The notes under the pieces are model-generated. The model did not search any database, was not told the DNA's origin, and saw only the letters and a list, made by a program, of their open reading frames with translations. 64,000 bases of DNA from Vitis vinifera (Eukaryota > Streptophyta > Magnoliopsida > Vitales > Vitaceae), in contig NC_081813.1 in NCBI RefSeq assembly GCF_030704535.1, forward strand, positions 11,711,501 to 11,775,500, written 5' to 3'. Position numbers and translations under genes: made by a program. Positions 1 to 10,195 of this stretch are shown in pieces; position 1 is the first letter of the stretch; the number at the start of each line of letters is the position of its first letter.

Positions 1-1615
1 TTCTTTCCTACTGGCAATTCAGTCAGTTCCCATGTCTGATTCCCCAATAGGGAATCCATCTCATCCTTCATGGCTAACTCCCACTTGCTTGAATTCTCAT
101 CTTGCAAGGCTTCATCATAACACTCTGGCTCACCACCATCAGTCAACAGGAGATAATTTAAAATAGGTGAATAACGCTGTGGAGGTCTAATTTTCCTGGA
201 AGATCTGCAAACTTTAGCTACAGGTGTACTCAAATCTACCTGTGAATTTACATTCTCCTTATCTTCTCACCCCCTTTTTGAACAGAACTTTCAGTCAATT
301 CATCTAAGTTGACAAACTCAGATTTCTTTTGATCTATCTCTATAACATCTGACACTACAGTTGAGCTGTCCTTGTACATAACCTATTCATTAAATATCAC
401 ATTTCTACTTCTGTTGATTTTCCTGTTTTGTTCATCCCAAAACCTATAGCCAAAATTTTCATCACCATAGCCAATGAAAAAACATATTTTTGACTTTGCA
501 TCAAGTTTACTACGAGCATCAAAATCAATATGAACATAAGAAACACAACCAAAAACTTTTAAATGTGAAAACTTCACCTCTTTACCGCTCCAAATCTCCT
601 CAGGAAGTCTGAACTCCATGGGAACTGATGGTCCTCAGTTTATCAGGTAAGCTGCAGTGCTAACAGCATCAGCCCAAAAAGTTTTTGGTAGTCCAGCATG
701 CAACCTCATACTTCTAGCATGCTCCTTGAGAGTTCTATTCATGCACTCAGCCACACCATTCTACTCTGGTGTCCTAGGAATAGTCTTCTCCATCCTAATT
801 CCCTGTGCAGCACAATACTCACTGAACACTCCATCTATGTACTCTCTTCCATTATCTAACCTCAAACATTTTACTTTCAAACCTGTTTCTGTCTCAACCA
901 TGGCCTTCCACTTCTTAAAAGTTTCAAATACATCAGATTTATTTTTCAAAAAATAAACCTAAATCTTTCTGCTTGAGTCATCAATAAAAGTGATGTAGTA
1001 CCTTGAACCTCCAAGGGATGCAACCGGAGAAGGCCCCCACAAATCAGTGTGTACTAGTTCTAATTTTTCAGCCTTCGGTGTCCTGCCAGTTTTCAAGAAG
1101 CTCACCTTTTTTTGCTTTCATAAGATGCAACTTTCACACATGTCAAAATCAATGGACTTCAATTCTGGTAGTTTTCCTTTTGACAACAACATTTTCATCC
1201 CTTTCTCACTCATGTGACCAAGTCTATGGTGCCATAGGCTTGTATCAGTACTTGCATCAGTAACTACAATTGTGTCTCTTGGACATGAGGTCATATATAG
1301 GGTACCAGTCTTCTTTCCACGAGCCAATACCCTAGCTCCCTTTGTAACCTTCCAAGTACCACCAACAAATAGTATTGCATGTCCTTCATCATCAAGTTGT
1401 CCAACAAAAATCAGATTCCTCCTCAGGTCAGGAATATGTCGAACCTTCTCCAGTAACCAAACAGACCCATTGGGCAACATTATCCAGATGTCTCCCAGAC
1501 CCACAACATCCAAGGCTGAACCATCAGCCAAATACACCTTACCAAAATCACCTACAACATAATTTTGTATGAGTTCTCGGTGTGGAGTGGTATGAAACAA
1601 AGCTCCTGAATCCAA
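1..1615 (-). pseudogene. copia A pol: protease, integrase, start of RT
   Basis: The protease active-site motif DSGA opens the segment near 1610. The GAG-pre-integrase region follows (LWHHRLGHMSEKGMKMLL, about 1210). Integrase core pieces lie at 761-949 (LRLDNGREY) and 383-619 (KVFGCVSYVHI, FIGYGDENFGYRFWD). Reverse transcriptase begins near 60 (MDSLLGNQTWELTELPVG) and runs off the window. The frame is broken by stops near 1117, 760 and between 380 and 250. The family is clear, and this copy is inactive. Confidence 0.85.
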
Positions 1616-1660
1616 AACCCAATCATCAAGTGGAATGTCTACTGCAAGCAGTAATGCATC

Positions 1661-2485
1661 CTATAGCTCTTCTATTACAGTATTAGCATAATCATCTTCA
1701 TTCTTCTTCTTAGGGCTTTTGCATTGCCTTTTAAAGTGACCTGTTTTCCCATAATTCCAGCATTGTACTTGTTGGCTTGAATAAGATTTGTTTCTGTTCT
1801 GATTAGAATTTCTGGAATTTGATCTACCCCGATTTGAATTTCTGTCATTACCTTTGCCTCCTGTCTCAAGGTTTAGAGCAGAACCAGATCCTGAGGTTTC
1901 ACTTGCATCTCTTCGGCGAATCTCCTCAGCTAGAATTAAATCTCGTATATCATTGTACTTGAGCTTTTCCTTTCCCGTAGAATTGCTTACTACCATCCTC
2001 ATTGCCTCCCAACTGTTTGGCAAAGAAGCCAAGATGATCAGAGCACGAATCTCATCATCAAAATCAATTTCTACAGACGACAATTAATTTGTGATTGTAT
2101 TAAATTCATTCAGATGTTGTGCTACTGATGCATTCTCTGTCATCTTCAAATTGAACAATTTCTTCATCCGATGCACCTTATTGTTTGCGGACGGCTTTTC
2201 ATGCATACCGGACAAAGTCTTCATCAAATCTGTTGTGGTCTTCTCCTTTACAACATTATGTGCAACAGACCTGGACAGAGTTAACCTAATAACTCCTAGA
2301 ACCTGTCTATCAAGAAGCGTCCATTCCTCAACCTTCATACTCTCAGGTTTTGTCCCCAAAAGAGGCAGATGCAATTTCCTCCCATAGAGATAATCTTCAA
2401 TTTGCATCCTCCAATACGCAAAGTCTGTGCCATCAAACTTTTCTATTTCAGACGCCTTTCCTGCTTCCTCTGCCATTGCTCCCAC
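1661..2485 (-). pseudogene. copia A gag (capsid) with degenerate zinc knuckle
   Basis: Two adjoining minus-strand reading frames (2485-2084 and 2083-1661) together encode a copia gag of about 270 residues, separated by one stop near 2085. The first part has the usual start (FDGTDFAYWRMQIEDYL) and the helical region MHEKPSANNKVHRMKKLF. The second part ends in an Arg/Asn/Ser-rich stretch and a nucleocapsid knuckle, CWNYGKTGHFKRQC. Compared with the CX2CX4HX4C consensus, the second cysteine is a tyrosine. The start at 2485 lies 16 bases from the primer-binding site, which is normal for this group. Confidence 0.85.
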
Positions 2486-2500
2486 TCAAACCTAACCCTA

Positions 2501-2513
2501 GGCTCTGATACCA
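2501..2513 (-). other. Primer-binding site of copia A
   Basis: The minus strand reads TGGTATCAGAGCC two bases inside the LTR end. This is the usual plant copia primer-binding site, complementary to the 3' end of initiator tRNA-Met. Confidence 0.85.
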
Positions 2514-2515
2514 GT

Positions 2516-2893
2516 TGTAGGGAATTAAACTGAATTCCCAACCCGTGAGAAACAAAAATTAGAGAAAACACACGCCAAAGAAAAAACAATCACACGCACA
2601 AGACAATATTTACGTGGTTCGGCAATTTGCCTACATCCACGGAGTTGCAGGGATATCACTATTATCAGGGAAGAATACAGAGTGCAACATAGCGGCTACA
2701 ATATTCTCTATATATATATAACACAGCAACCCCACCATACTAAAAAAAAACCCTAATTACAAAAGGTGGTTCCACAATGGGCTAAATGGGCCCAACAGGC
2801 CTCAATAAATCTCCCATTAAAAAGCCATGCAATATTATTCGGGTCAGGTCGTCAAACCGGATCAAACAAAACTAGGCCCCACAAAGCCCAACA
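2516..2893 (-). repeat. 5' LTR of copia A (378 bp)
   Basis: The segment is bounded by TG and CA on the minus strand (TGTTGGGC ... CCCTACA) and ends two bases before the primer-binding site. It contains a TATATATATATA stretch near 2710 that could be the LTR TATA box. The partner LTR is off the left edge. Confidence 0.8.
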
Positions 2894-2992
2894 TTGCCAA
2901 GATCAATAGGCTTCCTTCATGCCAGACAAGATAGCTCAAAATTTTGGCCAAAATTCCTAGTAAATGGTGTTATTATTTTCCATGAAATATGC
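2894..2992 (+). repeat. Direct repeat, copy 1 (~99 bp)
   Basis: About 99 bp starting TTGCCAAGATCAATAGG and ending CATGAAATATGC recur nearly unchanged at 3092-3190. The LTR of copia A abuts the left edge of this copy. Confidence 0.85.
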
Positions 2993-3091
2993 ATGGGTTT
3001 ATGATTGGTAATGAGTTCCACCATGAGGTACGGAACACTTGATGGCATTCATTGGTTTTTAACTATAGTAAGATAATATCATTATAAACAA

Positions 3092-3190
3092 TTGCTAGGA
3101 TCAATAGGCTTCCTTCATGCCAAACAAGATAGCTCAAAATTTTTGCCAAAATTCCTAATAAATGGTGTTATTATTTTCCATGAAATATGC
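3092..3190 (+). repeat. Direct repeat, copy 2 (~99 bp)
   Basis: Second copy of the 2894-2992 sequence, with only a few mismatches. The 100-bp spacer between the copies is unique, AT-rich and has no coding potential. Confidence 0.85.
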
Positions 3191-3675
3191 TTTTTTAAGA
3201 TGTGAAGGTTATTTGAAACTTAAAAAATATATAAATAAAATTAAATAAAAACAACATCATTGCAATAAAAGAATAGCCATTTTTTTTGTTTATTAGTAAA
3301 TGAGATTTGTATTAAAAAGCGCCAAAAAGGGCACACCAAAGTACATACAATGTATACAATGGCAGCCAAGAAGTGCCAAAAAAAGAAAGAGAAAACAAAA
3401 AGCTACTCCCTCCCTCAAATCGACACCAACCAATCAATGAAATCTACTATGGACATTAATCTTTCACCTATAAACAGTTTGATTCAAGTTAACAAATTAT
3501 ACAAAAACAAGTATTTTAGCCTTTGGATTGAGAGTTCCACATTCTCAAAAGATCTTCTACTTCTCTCTTTCCAAATAGTTTAGAAGAGGCATAAAGGTGT
3601 CACCCTCCAAACTTTTTTCCCCTTTCTTCCAACAAAGGAACCATGTCAGCCTAGCAGAGCTTCTCTAACTGTGGA

Positions 3676-3927
3676 CTACATCACCCAATAAACTCTAAAG
3701 AGAGATAATAATAGCTCCCATAACACCCTTGCCTTGTCACAATGCAAAAGGATGTGGTTAATTGACTCCTCATGAGACAAACATAGGAAATAACAATTGG
3801 CCAAAGACCACCCCCTCGTTTGAAGCTGGTCAAGAGTCAAAGTTTTTTCCCAAGTTGCCTCCCATGAAAAAAAGCTCACCTTAGGAGAAACCCACGCATT
3901 CCACACAACACTAGAACGGAATTGCAC
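3676..3927 (-). pseudogene. LINE zf-RVT domain fragment
   Basis: The frame encodes a typical zf-RVT domain: WNAWVSPKVSFFSWEATWEK, TLDQLQTRGWSLANCYFLC, and EESINHILLHCDKARVLW with the conserved C...H..LHC pattern. It lies downstream of the RT fragment in the same orientation, separated by about 400 bp of sequence with broken frames. It belongs to the same dead LINE. Confidence 0.8.
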
Positions 3928-4339
3928 TACCCTTCCTATCTCTAGGCTAGCATAAAGTGGTTAATAGAGAAAGTTCCACTCTTCGTTTCAACCCAACACA
4001 CTTTATCCTCTTTACCCTCTTCTACCACTTTATCTTGAAGTCTTCCAAAAAGTGTTCCACAAAAACAATCTCCCAATCATTTAGAGGCCTCGAGAAGTTA
4101 CGATTATAGCCATCCCTCTCATTAGAATGCTACCACAGCTCTGCCACCCAAGCATCTTTAGAGTTAGAAATGGCAAATAAAGAGGGAAAAGAAACATTTA
4201 ACAACTCATCCCCGCACCATTTATCTTTCCAAAACTTTATCCTTTTTCCCATTGCCCACAAAAAAGGACAATTTACAATTGACTAAATCCCACAACTTCC
4301 TTATGTTCTTCCATAACCCAACACCATAGCCACCCCTCG

Positions 4340-4879
4340 CTACCTTAGAGCACCAACCTCCTTCCAAATCCCCATATTTACCACAAATGCTTTATCTCCA
4401 AAAGGCCTCCCTTTCTGAAGCAAAGCACCAATTCCACTTACAAAGGAGGCCTTATTAAGCGAGTGAAGGCACCTAGCACCTAGGGCCCCCCTCCTTCTGT
4501 CAGAGCAAACGGTATCCCATTTCACCAGATAAGGCTTACTATCTAAGCTCCCACCTCCCCAAAGAAAGTCCCTTTGAATTTTTTCCAACCTTAACCGCAC
4601 AATCCCTGACATCCGGAAAAGAGACAAAAAGTAGATTGACAAACTAGAAAACGTACTTCTAATCAATGTTAGTCTCCCCCCTTTAGAAATATATTGTCTT
4701 TTCCATAACGCCAATCTTTTGCGGAATCTTTCTTTCACCCCATCCCAAGCCACCAATGAATTATAAGGGGTGCCTAGTGGGAGCTCCAAATAAGTGGTCG
4801 GGAGCATTCCCACTTTACAACCTAATACAAGGGCCAACTCTTCTGGGTTTTCTACTCTCCCCATCGAAAGAATAGCCAT
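4340..4879 (-). pseudogene. LINE reverse transcriptase, C-terminal part
   Basis: About 179 residues match the RT thumb/connection region of plant L1 LINEs: LGCKVGMLPTTYLELPLG, then RLALWKRQYISKGGRLTLI, RMSGIVRLRLEKIQRDFLWG and LVKWDTVCSDRRRGALG. The catalytic palm (FADD) is missing because the copy is 5'-truncated. The first LP.G position reads LELPLG where LGLPLG is typical. Function is lost. Confidence 0.85.
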
Positions 4880-5122
4880 AATGCACTTAGATGAATTCTT
4901 CTATACTTGTTAGAGATCACACTGCCTGGTACACAAGAAGACCAATTGCAAAAGAGAAGATCTAGCATTTGGAGAAAAACATCATAGCCATGAAATCTTA
5001 AGTGACCTTGTACACAAGGAAAATGAGGACCAAGTATTAGAAGCATGAAATTCAACAATTAATTTGATCCTTGTTAATTACAAGTGGAGAAAAAGATAAG
5101 AAATAAATAAAGAACTACTTAC

Positions 5123-7652
5123 CCAATCATGCCCTTTTGATTATTATTTTTTAAAAGCAGAATTGGGCATGATCCATGCTGCACATCACTAGAAGTATTC
5201 AATATGCCAGACTGTGACTCACTGAGACAGAAGAATCCCAGATGCCGGTGATGCTTTTCCATGCAAAGCACATTCTCTTCCATTGGAGGACTGAGCCCAT
5301 TACTAGCATCCCACAAATCCATGTCCTGATTTCCTACTAAAGAAGTGGTTTCCATAGCTTCATTCTTTGATGCATCGCCAAGTACTTTGTTAGAAGCCAC
5401 TTCTGGAACAACTGTAGTCTTTTTCTCAGGCAAATTGCATGGATCATTAACTGTAAGAGATAGAATTGCACAAGAAGGAATCTGCTCTTCATGCTCAAGG
5501 CTAGAGCACTTAGTCAGTTGCGAGGATTTCAAAATTTTACTAACAACCAAACAACACATTTAGATATGTTCATTGCTTTGTTTAAAATGAACAGGTTCTA
5601 CTTTTGGTTTTGGAGGACTTACCAAGTAATAGGATGCAGTATCTTTTGAAGAAGTCCAAATGCCTTTGATCCTATTACTTCCAATTTAGCAAGTTGGCCC
5701 TCAAGTGAAAAACAATTAATCAAGATGCCAGTTTCATCCATCTAAAAGATAAAAAGAGATGGAGACAAAGTAAATAACACGGGGCAAGCATATGATCTCT
5801 ATCCTGCTAGGTCTTATCTTTGTTGACATAATGCTTTACAAATTTAAATTTTATTCCAAGGAAACATGTAAACCCAGCGTTATATAAGACAAGGATATAT
5901 ATTTATGAGCATTACATATGCACACTAAACAGTACAAGGGGATACTATTGATAAGTATTCACTTTTTCGAACTATCACATAGGAACAGTTTGTTCACAAG
6001 CTACTCTTCATAACAAATAAGCACATTAGAGTCTTCAAAAGGGGAAAAAATAGATCAAAGATAAATAATCTCTATGGTTTACCAGTTCTTGACAAGCAAA
6101 TTTCAAAGCATCATATCCTTCATTGAAAGCTGAGGCATGCATCCACACCCATAGCTGGCGGAAGGAAGAACAACACTCATTTGTCTGTGTGCTGTTAACA
6201 GAATCAACATTATGGTGTTCTACTCCAATACCTATATCCTTTTTTTGTAAGGGTCTCCACATATAGGTTACAGGGGCAATTGATTTAGAACCAGGTTCTC
6301 CAACATGATGAAGCTGCAAAACAAAACAAGGAGAGTCTATCCATATGTTTGTTTCATCATTCTTGAAGTGGAGAAGGTGCAATGGAATAACTTACCATAG
6401 CACTTCCATAGACAACACCAGAAAACAAAACGGAGAATATCCTCAGAGTGAGCTGATGGAGAAGGCACCAATACCATGCTTAGAATTGAAAATAATGAAT
6501 CCTGGAAGCATATAACATGATAAACTAAATTTCCTTATGCAAATGAAACAGAAAAACCAAAAGCATTGAGATACCACTTCCAGGTCTATTAGCACCTAAA
6601 ATAAAAATTCTTCTGAAGTAATGAATTAAGAGAAAAATCCACAATTGAAATGGTTTGCAATTACAAAGAAATGAAATGCATACCTCCGGACCCTCCAATT
6701 GCAGGGCAATGTGGTAACAAGCATCATGTACAAGAGCTCCATGTCTGAACTACTTCAAGAGAGCCCTTGAACCCCTTCCTCTACATCATTTTAGAGAAAA
6801 ATTGCCCAAATTAATTCTTTCTCATATACTCAAATAACAAATAGAAGTTGAAATAAAAATACGGAAAGGGTAACCCAAATTGGTTCTTTATCTAAGAGAC
6901 TTCTCCATGAAAAAGAGCTCCCAATGGATGTTTGGAAAGTAATTCCACTGCAAACCCAAATCTAAACGTATTAATGCTCCATTTCAAACTTGAAGTTTGA
7001 GGTAAAGTACCCTTTGAACCTCAGAAACAAAAAGGAGAAAATCATGAAAAATGAAAAAAAAGTTTAAACTAAATAAAAATTTTCATGTTTATTATTAATG
7101 TATCAAATTTTACATAGTTTTCGAAGTTGGAATTTCTTCCTAAATTTTTTTCCCTTTTCAGTACCAAATGGCCTAAGAAGAATCTCCAATAAAAAAACCT
7201 AGAATGAATTACCTGCCTTGCAAGCCCAGAGGTAGGTAGAAACCCCAAAGCTTCGTCATTGTGAAGCGCTTTGCATGCCAAACATGGGTTCTTAGCCTCT
7301 TGGTACCGTCCCCAGAAGTAGAGTAACCATGTTCAGGGTTTCTTCTCAGTTCAACTCGCCGACGAATACGACGAGGAACTGTCTTCTCATCTTTCTCCAA
7401 AGCCCCAACATTGCCTTTATCAACCACCCCTATTCTCTCCCTCTTTCTAAATCTCTTGTTTGCATCTCTGTTATCATACCCCGTGGTCCTTCTTCTCTTG
7501 TTTCTCTGAGACCGGAAATTGTTGTTCACTCGATTTGCTACAATTGAGTGAAGAGCCTCAAGTTCAGAAGCTCAGGATTCTGCAAATTTCTCAACATTAA
7601 GACTTCGAGGAGGTGGGGCTATCGATGATCGTTTGAAACCATCAGTAACCAT
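5123..7652 (-). pseudogene. POP1: POP1-like (RNase P/MRP subunit) pseudogene, N-terminal half
   Basis: POP1 is the large protein subunit of RNase P and RNase MRP, which process tRNA and rRNA precursors. Six exons with canonical splice sites are visible: 7213-7652, 6684-6774, 6396-6501, 6083-6313, 5623-5741 and 5123-5539. Exon 1 carries the basic POP1 signature (SGDGTKRLRTHVWHAKRF, TKLWGFYLPLGLQGR). Exon 4 has IAPVTYMWRP, and exon 6 ends LLLKNNNQKGMIG at a GT donor. Disruptions are a TGA at 7572-7574 (27th codon), a TAG at 6750-6752 and a frameshift near 6432. Exons for the C-terminal half are absent from the window. A LINE and a copia element occupy the place where intron 6 would run. Introns are retained, so this is a duplicated, not a processed, copy. 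A functional gene elsewhere is assumed. Confidence 0.85.
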
Positions 7653-7934
7653 TACTGGGAATAACACCCAAACTGAAGATCAGGAATGGCGACGGCGGTA
7701 TGGCCGGAACGGTGATTGCCGCCGGTGTTATTGGATGGAGATGCGTTTGTGTTGATGGGGCTGAGTGAAGGTGGCGGCGATTAGGATGACAGCTGAGCAG
7801 CACCGTCTAGTGTTCTACAACCCTGGGTTTTTGGCGGCAGGCCTGTCGAGCAGGAAACCATTCTTTGTTCTATTCTAACTAAACTCCGGAATAAGGAGAG
7901 AATTGTTACAGAGATTAAACTCTCCTGCACCCAC
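7653..7934. other. 5' flank of the POP1 pseudogene
   Basis: GC-richer sequence directly upstream of the POP1 start, consistent with a former 5' UTR and promoter region. No further exon or clear TATA box is seen. It ends at a T-run (7951-7961), after which AT-rich repeat DNA begins. Confidence 0.4.
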
Positions 7935-9230
7935 TTAGTAAAATACTACTTTTTTTTTTTTTAAATATTACAAAGTTAAATAAAAAAAAATTAGAATATC
8001 AAAGATCAAATAAAAAAAATTTAGAATATCATGTTTGCACTTGAACATGATAAATGAATTTTCAACCTTTTAATATTTTCTTATTTCAATTAATTAATTA
8101 ATAATAAATTTATATTCATGTAATTTAAATAATTTTTCTATAACTCGTTTAAATCACTAACTCGTTTAAATTAAATTATAAACTAAAACTAAATTAATCC
8201 GGAATTAAAAAAATAAACTTTATCTCATAGATTTCTTAAACTAAGGAATTAAAATCACTAACTCATTTAGACTAAAAGATAGATTAAAACTAGACTAATT
8301 GAGAATTAAAATACGAACTTTATCTAACATGTTTAATTAAACTAAACATAGAAGATAGATTAAAATTGAACTAAATTGAAATTAAAAATAAGAACTTTTC
8401 TAATATAACAATTAAACTAACGAATTAAAACAACAAACACTAAACATAAACGGTAGATTAAAAGTGAACTAAATCAAAATTAAAAACAAAAACTTTTCTA
8501 ATAAAAATAATTAAACTAACGAATTAATATTACAAACACATCTAAACATAAAAGATATATTAAAATTGAACTAAATCAAAATTAAAAATAAGGACTTTCA
8601 TAATAGAAACAATTAAATTAAAGAAAACTACAAACACATCTAAACATAAAAGATAAATTAAAACTAAATCGAATTGGAATTAAAAAAAAGGGAACTTTAT
8701 CTAATGGGATAAATTAAACTAAAAAATTAAAACTACAAACACATCCAAACTAAAAAAGAAAAAATAAATTAAAACTAAATCGAAATTAAAACAAGAAATT
8801 TATTATATAGGATTAATTAAATCAAAGAACTAAAATCATTAAAACACTTAAAACTAAAATGATGGATCAAAACGAAATCAAAAATAAATTTGAAAACATA
8901 CACTTACCTATAAACCGTTGTTTGTGGAGATTTTGTGGGCTGCTCCCCCCTTTTTATGGTTATGTGTCGGCTCCTCAAAGTTCTTCGTGCGTCCTATCAA
9001 AAGAATTGCTCTCATGTCCTCTCTGCCTCTTTAAAAAATCCCCGTGCCTGTTATTTATCTAGCAGCCCATTTCCATGGAATCTTTTATTTCCTTTCTTAA
9101 TGCACGTGGATATAGGAAAGTGCATGCCTGTGGCTCACATTGGGGACTTCCCTAATATGCAGCCCGCGTCTCATTTGGTAAGTGATCAGATCCTCAACGG
9201 TCCCAAAGTGGTAAGTTCCTTCGGATCCCA
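7935..9230 (-). mobile_element. Decayed fragment of the large-LTR family (C)
   Basis: There is no coding sequence. About 900 bp are built from degenerate phrases of the type AACTAAATCGAAATTAAAA, with a CT-rich part at 8930-9230. The same organisation and several shared words (TTTATTTCC, GCACGTGGATATAGG-like, TGTGGCTCAC-like) occur in the middle of the 10196-14228 LTR at about 11650-12620. The segment is therefore probably an older piece of that family, inserted 3' of pirin. This assignment rests on inspection by eye. Confidence 0.4.
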
Positions 9231-9779
9231 TGTTGCTATTCTGCATCTCTTTGTGTTTTGGCATCATCCCTCTTAATTAATTCACCATCCGGCTTCTCAA
9301 ATTCCTCGAGTCCTTTCTTTGTTCTTGTGGAAACATTAGGATCTCTAGTACTTGGCCATCTCAAATCCATTCTTGCTATAGTGATAGTCCTTAATAGTTT
9401 GTTCAATTTCTTTCTGTGTTCATGATAAAAGGCCCCTACTGGACCACAGGTTCGTTCAGAGGCTGCCCTCCAATGAGCACAAATCTCAGCGGTTTGGATG
9501 ACTTGTTCCACGTGCTCAGGCCGTCACCAGGGCCTAAAACCAAGACATGGTGAGCGGTCACTAGAGATGAGTTCACTACCCCGAATACTCCTTCCCCTTC
9601 AACTTTGTACACAAAGGAGTTCCATGATTCTGAAATGCTTTAATGCATTTGGGCCCTTGGTTTTAGAGTAAAATCAAGGTACATTGTTGGAGTTCTGGTG
9701 TAAATAGGGGACCAGAGTCCCATTGATTCTCTTGCTATGACCCGGACTTCAACGCCATCTTTCTCTGCTCTTTTGATGT

Positions 9780-10003
9780 TGTAAGAAAACAGAGTAGAAC
9801 AGAGTGTTTTGGAAATCTAGAAATCTGGTGTATATTCCATTTTACAACTTACAGGGAAGAAGATGCATATATACAAAGTATTGGTTAGCCTATTCTAGGA
9901 ATGTATGAGCAAACATATCAGTTACAATCAATCAAAATAATCTTCTATATACAATCAAATATCATCCTCAAATTACGGGATCCTTGATTCCTTTCCCATA
10001 ATA
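9780..10003 (-). repeat. copia B 3' LTR
   Basis: The plus strand runs from TGTAAGAAAACAG to CCCATAATA, followed directly by the polypurine tract. In element orientation the LTR starts with TA rather than the usual TG and ends with CA. Both LTR copies share this, so it is a property of the element and not a single-copy mutation. Confidence 0.9.
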
Positions 10004-10020
10004 CTCCCCCTTAAGTTGGA
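10004..10020 (-). other. copia B polypurine tract
   Basis: The minus strand reads TCCAACTTAAGGGGGAG immediately upstream of the 3' LTR. This is the expected plus-strand primer of a copia element. Confidence 0.85.
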
Positions 10021-10190
10021 GTGTGTATGTCAAGAACGCCAAACTTGTTGAGAAGGGAATGAAAAATTGATGAATTGAGTGGCTTAGTGAACAAATCAGC
10101 AAGCTGGCAAGATGATGGAACATGAGCAGTTACTATGGCACCTAATTGAATTCGTTCTCGAACAACATGACAATCGATTTCTATATGCTT

Positions 10191-10195
10191 GGTAC
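10191..10195. repeat. Target-site duplication GGTAC of LTR C1 (partner 14229-14233)
   Basis: GGTAC occurs directly outside both ends of the 10196-14228 insertion. Joining the flanks across one copy restores the copia RNase H reading frame (NPVYHER to TKHIEIDCHVV). Confidence 0.92.

Larger units (their letters stand above)
1..2893 (-). mobile_element. Ty1/copia LTR retrotransposon A, 5' portion, degenerate
   Basis: Read on the minus strand the order is 5' LTR (2893-2516), tRNA-type primer-binding site, gag, protease, integrase and the first part of reverse transcriptase, which the window edge cuts off. The order protease-integrase-RT is diagnostic of Ty1/copia rather than gypsy. Several stops and frame changes interrupt the reading frame, so this copy cannot make an intact polyprotein. 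The other LTR and any target-site duplication lie outside the window. Element size and insertion age therefore cannot be measured here. Confidence 0.9.
3280..5000 (-). mobile_element. LINE (L1-type non-LTR retrotransposon) 3' fragment
   Basis: Minus-strand pieces show the C-terminal half of a plant LINE reverse transcriptase followed by the zinc-binding RT-associated domain. A poly-T run on the plus strand near 3279-3287 could be the remnant of the poly(A) tail. The 5' boundary is uncertain: recognisable RT sequence starts near 4890, and weaker in-frame similarity may extend to about 5000. Beyond that is the POP1 pseudogene, so the LINE probably inserted into POP1 intron 6. It is 5'-truncated and dead. 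Confidence 0.75.

Noticed and set aside
1003..1562. Plus-strand open frames of 65-96 codons
   Set aside because: They are antisense to copia A gag and pol, with no recognised domain.
9236..9511. 91-codon minus-strand frame
   Set aside because: It is an off-frame reading of the pirin 3' coding part and UTR.
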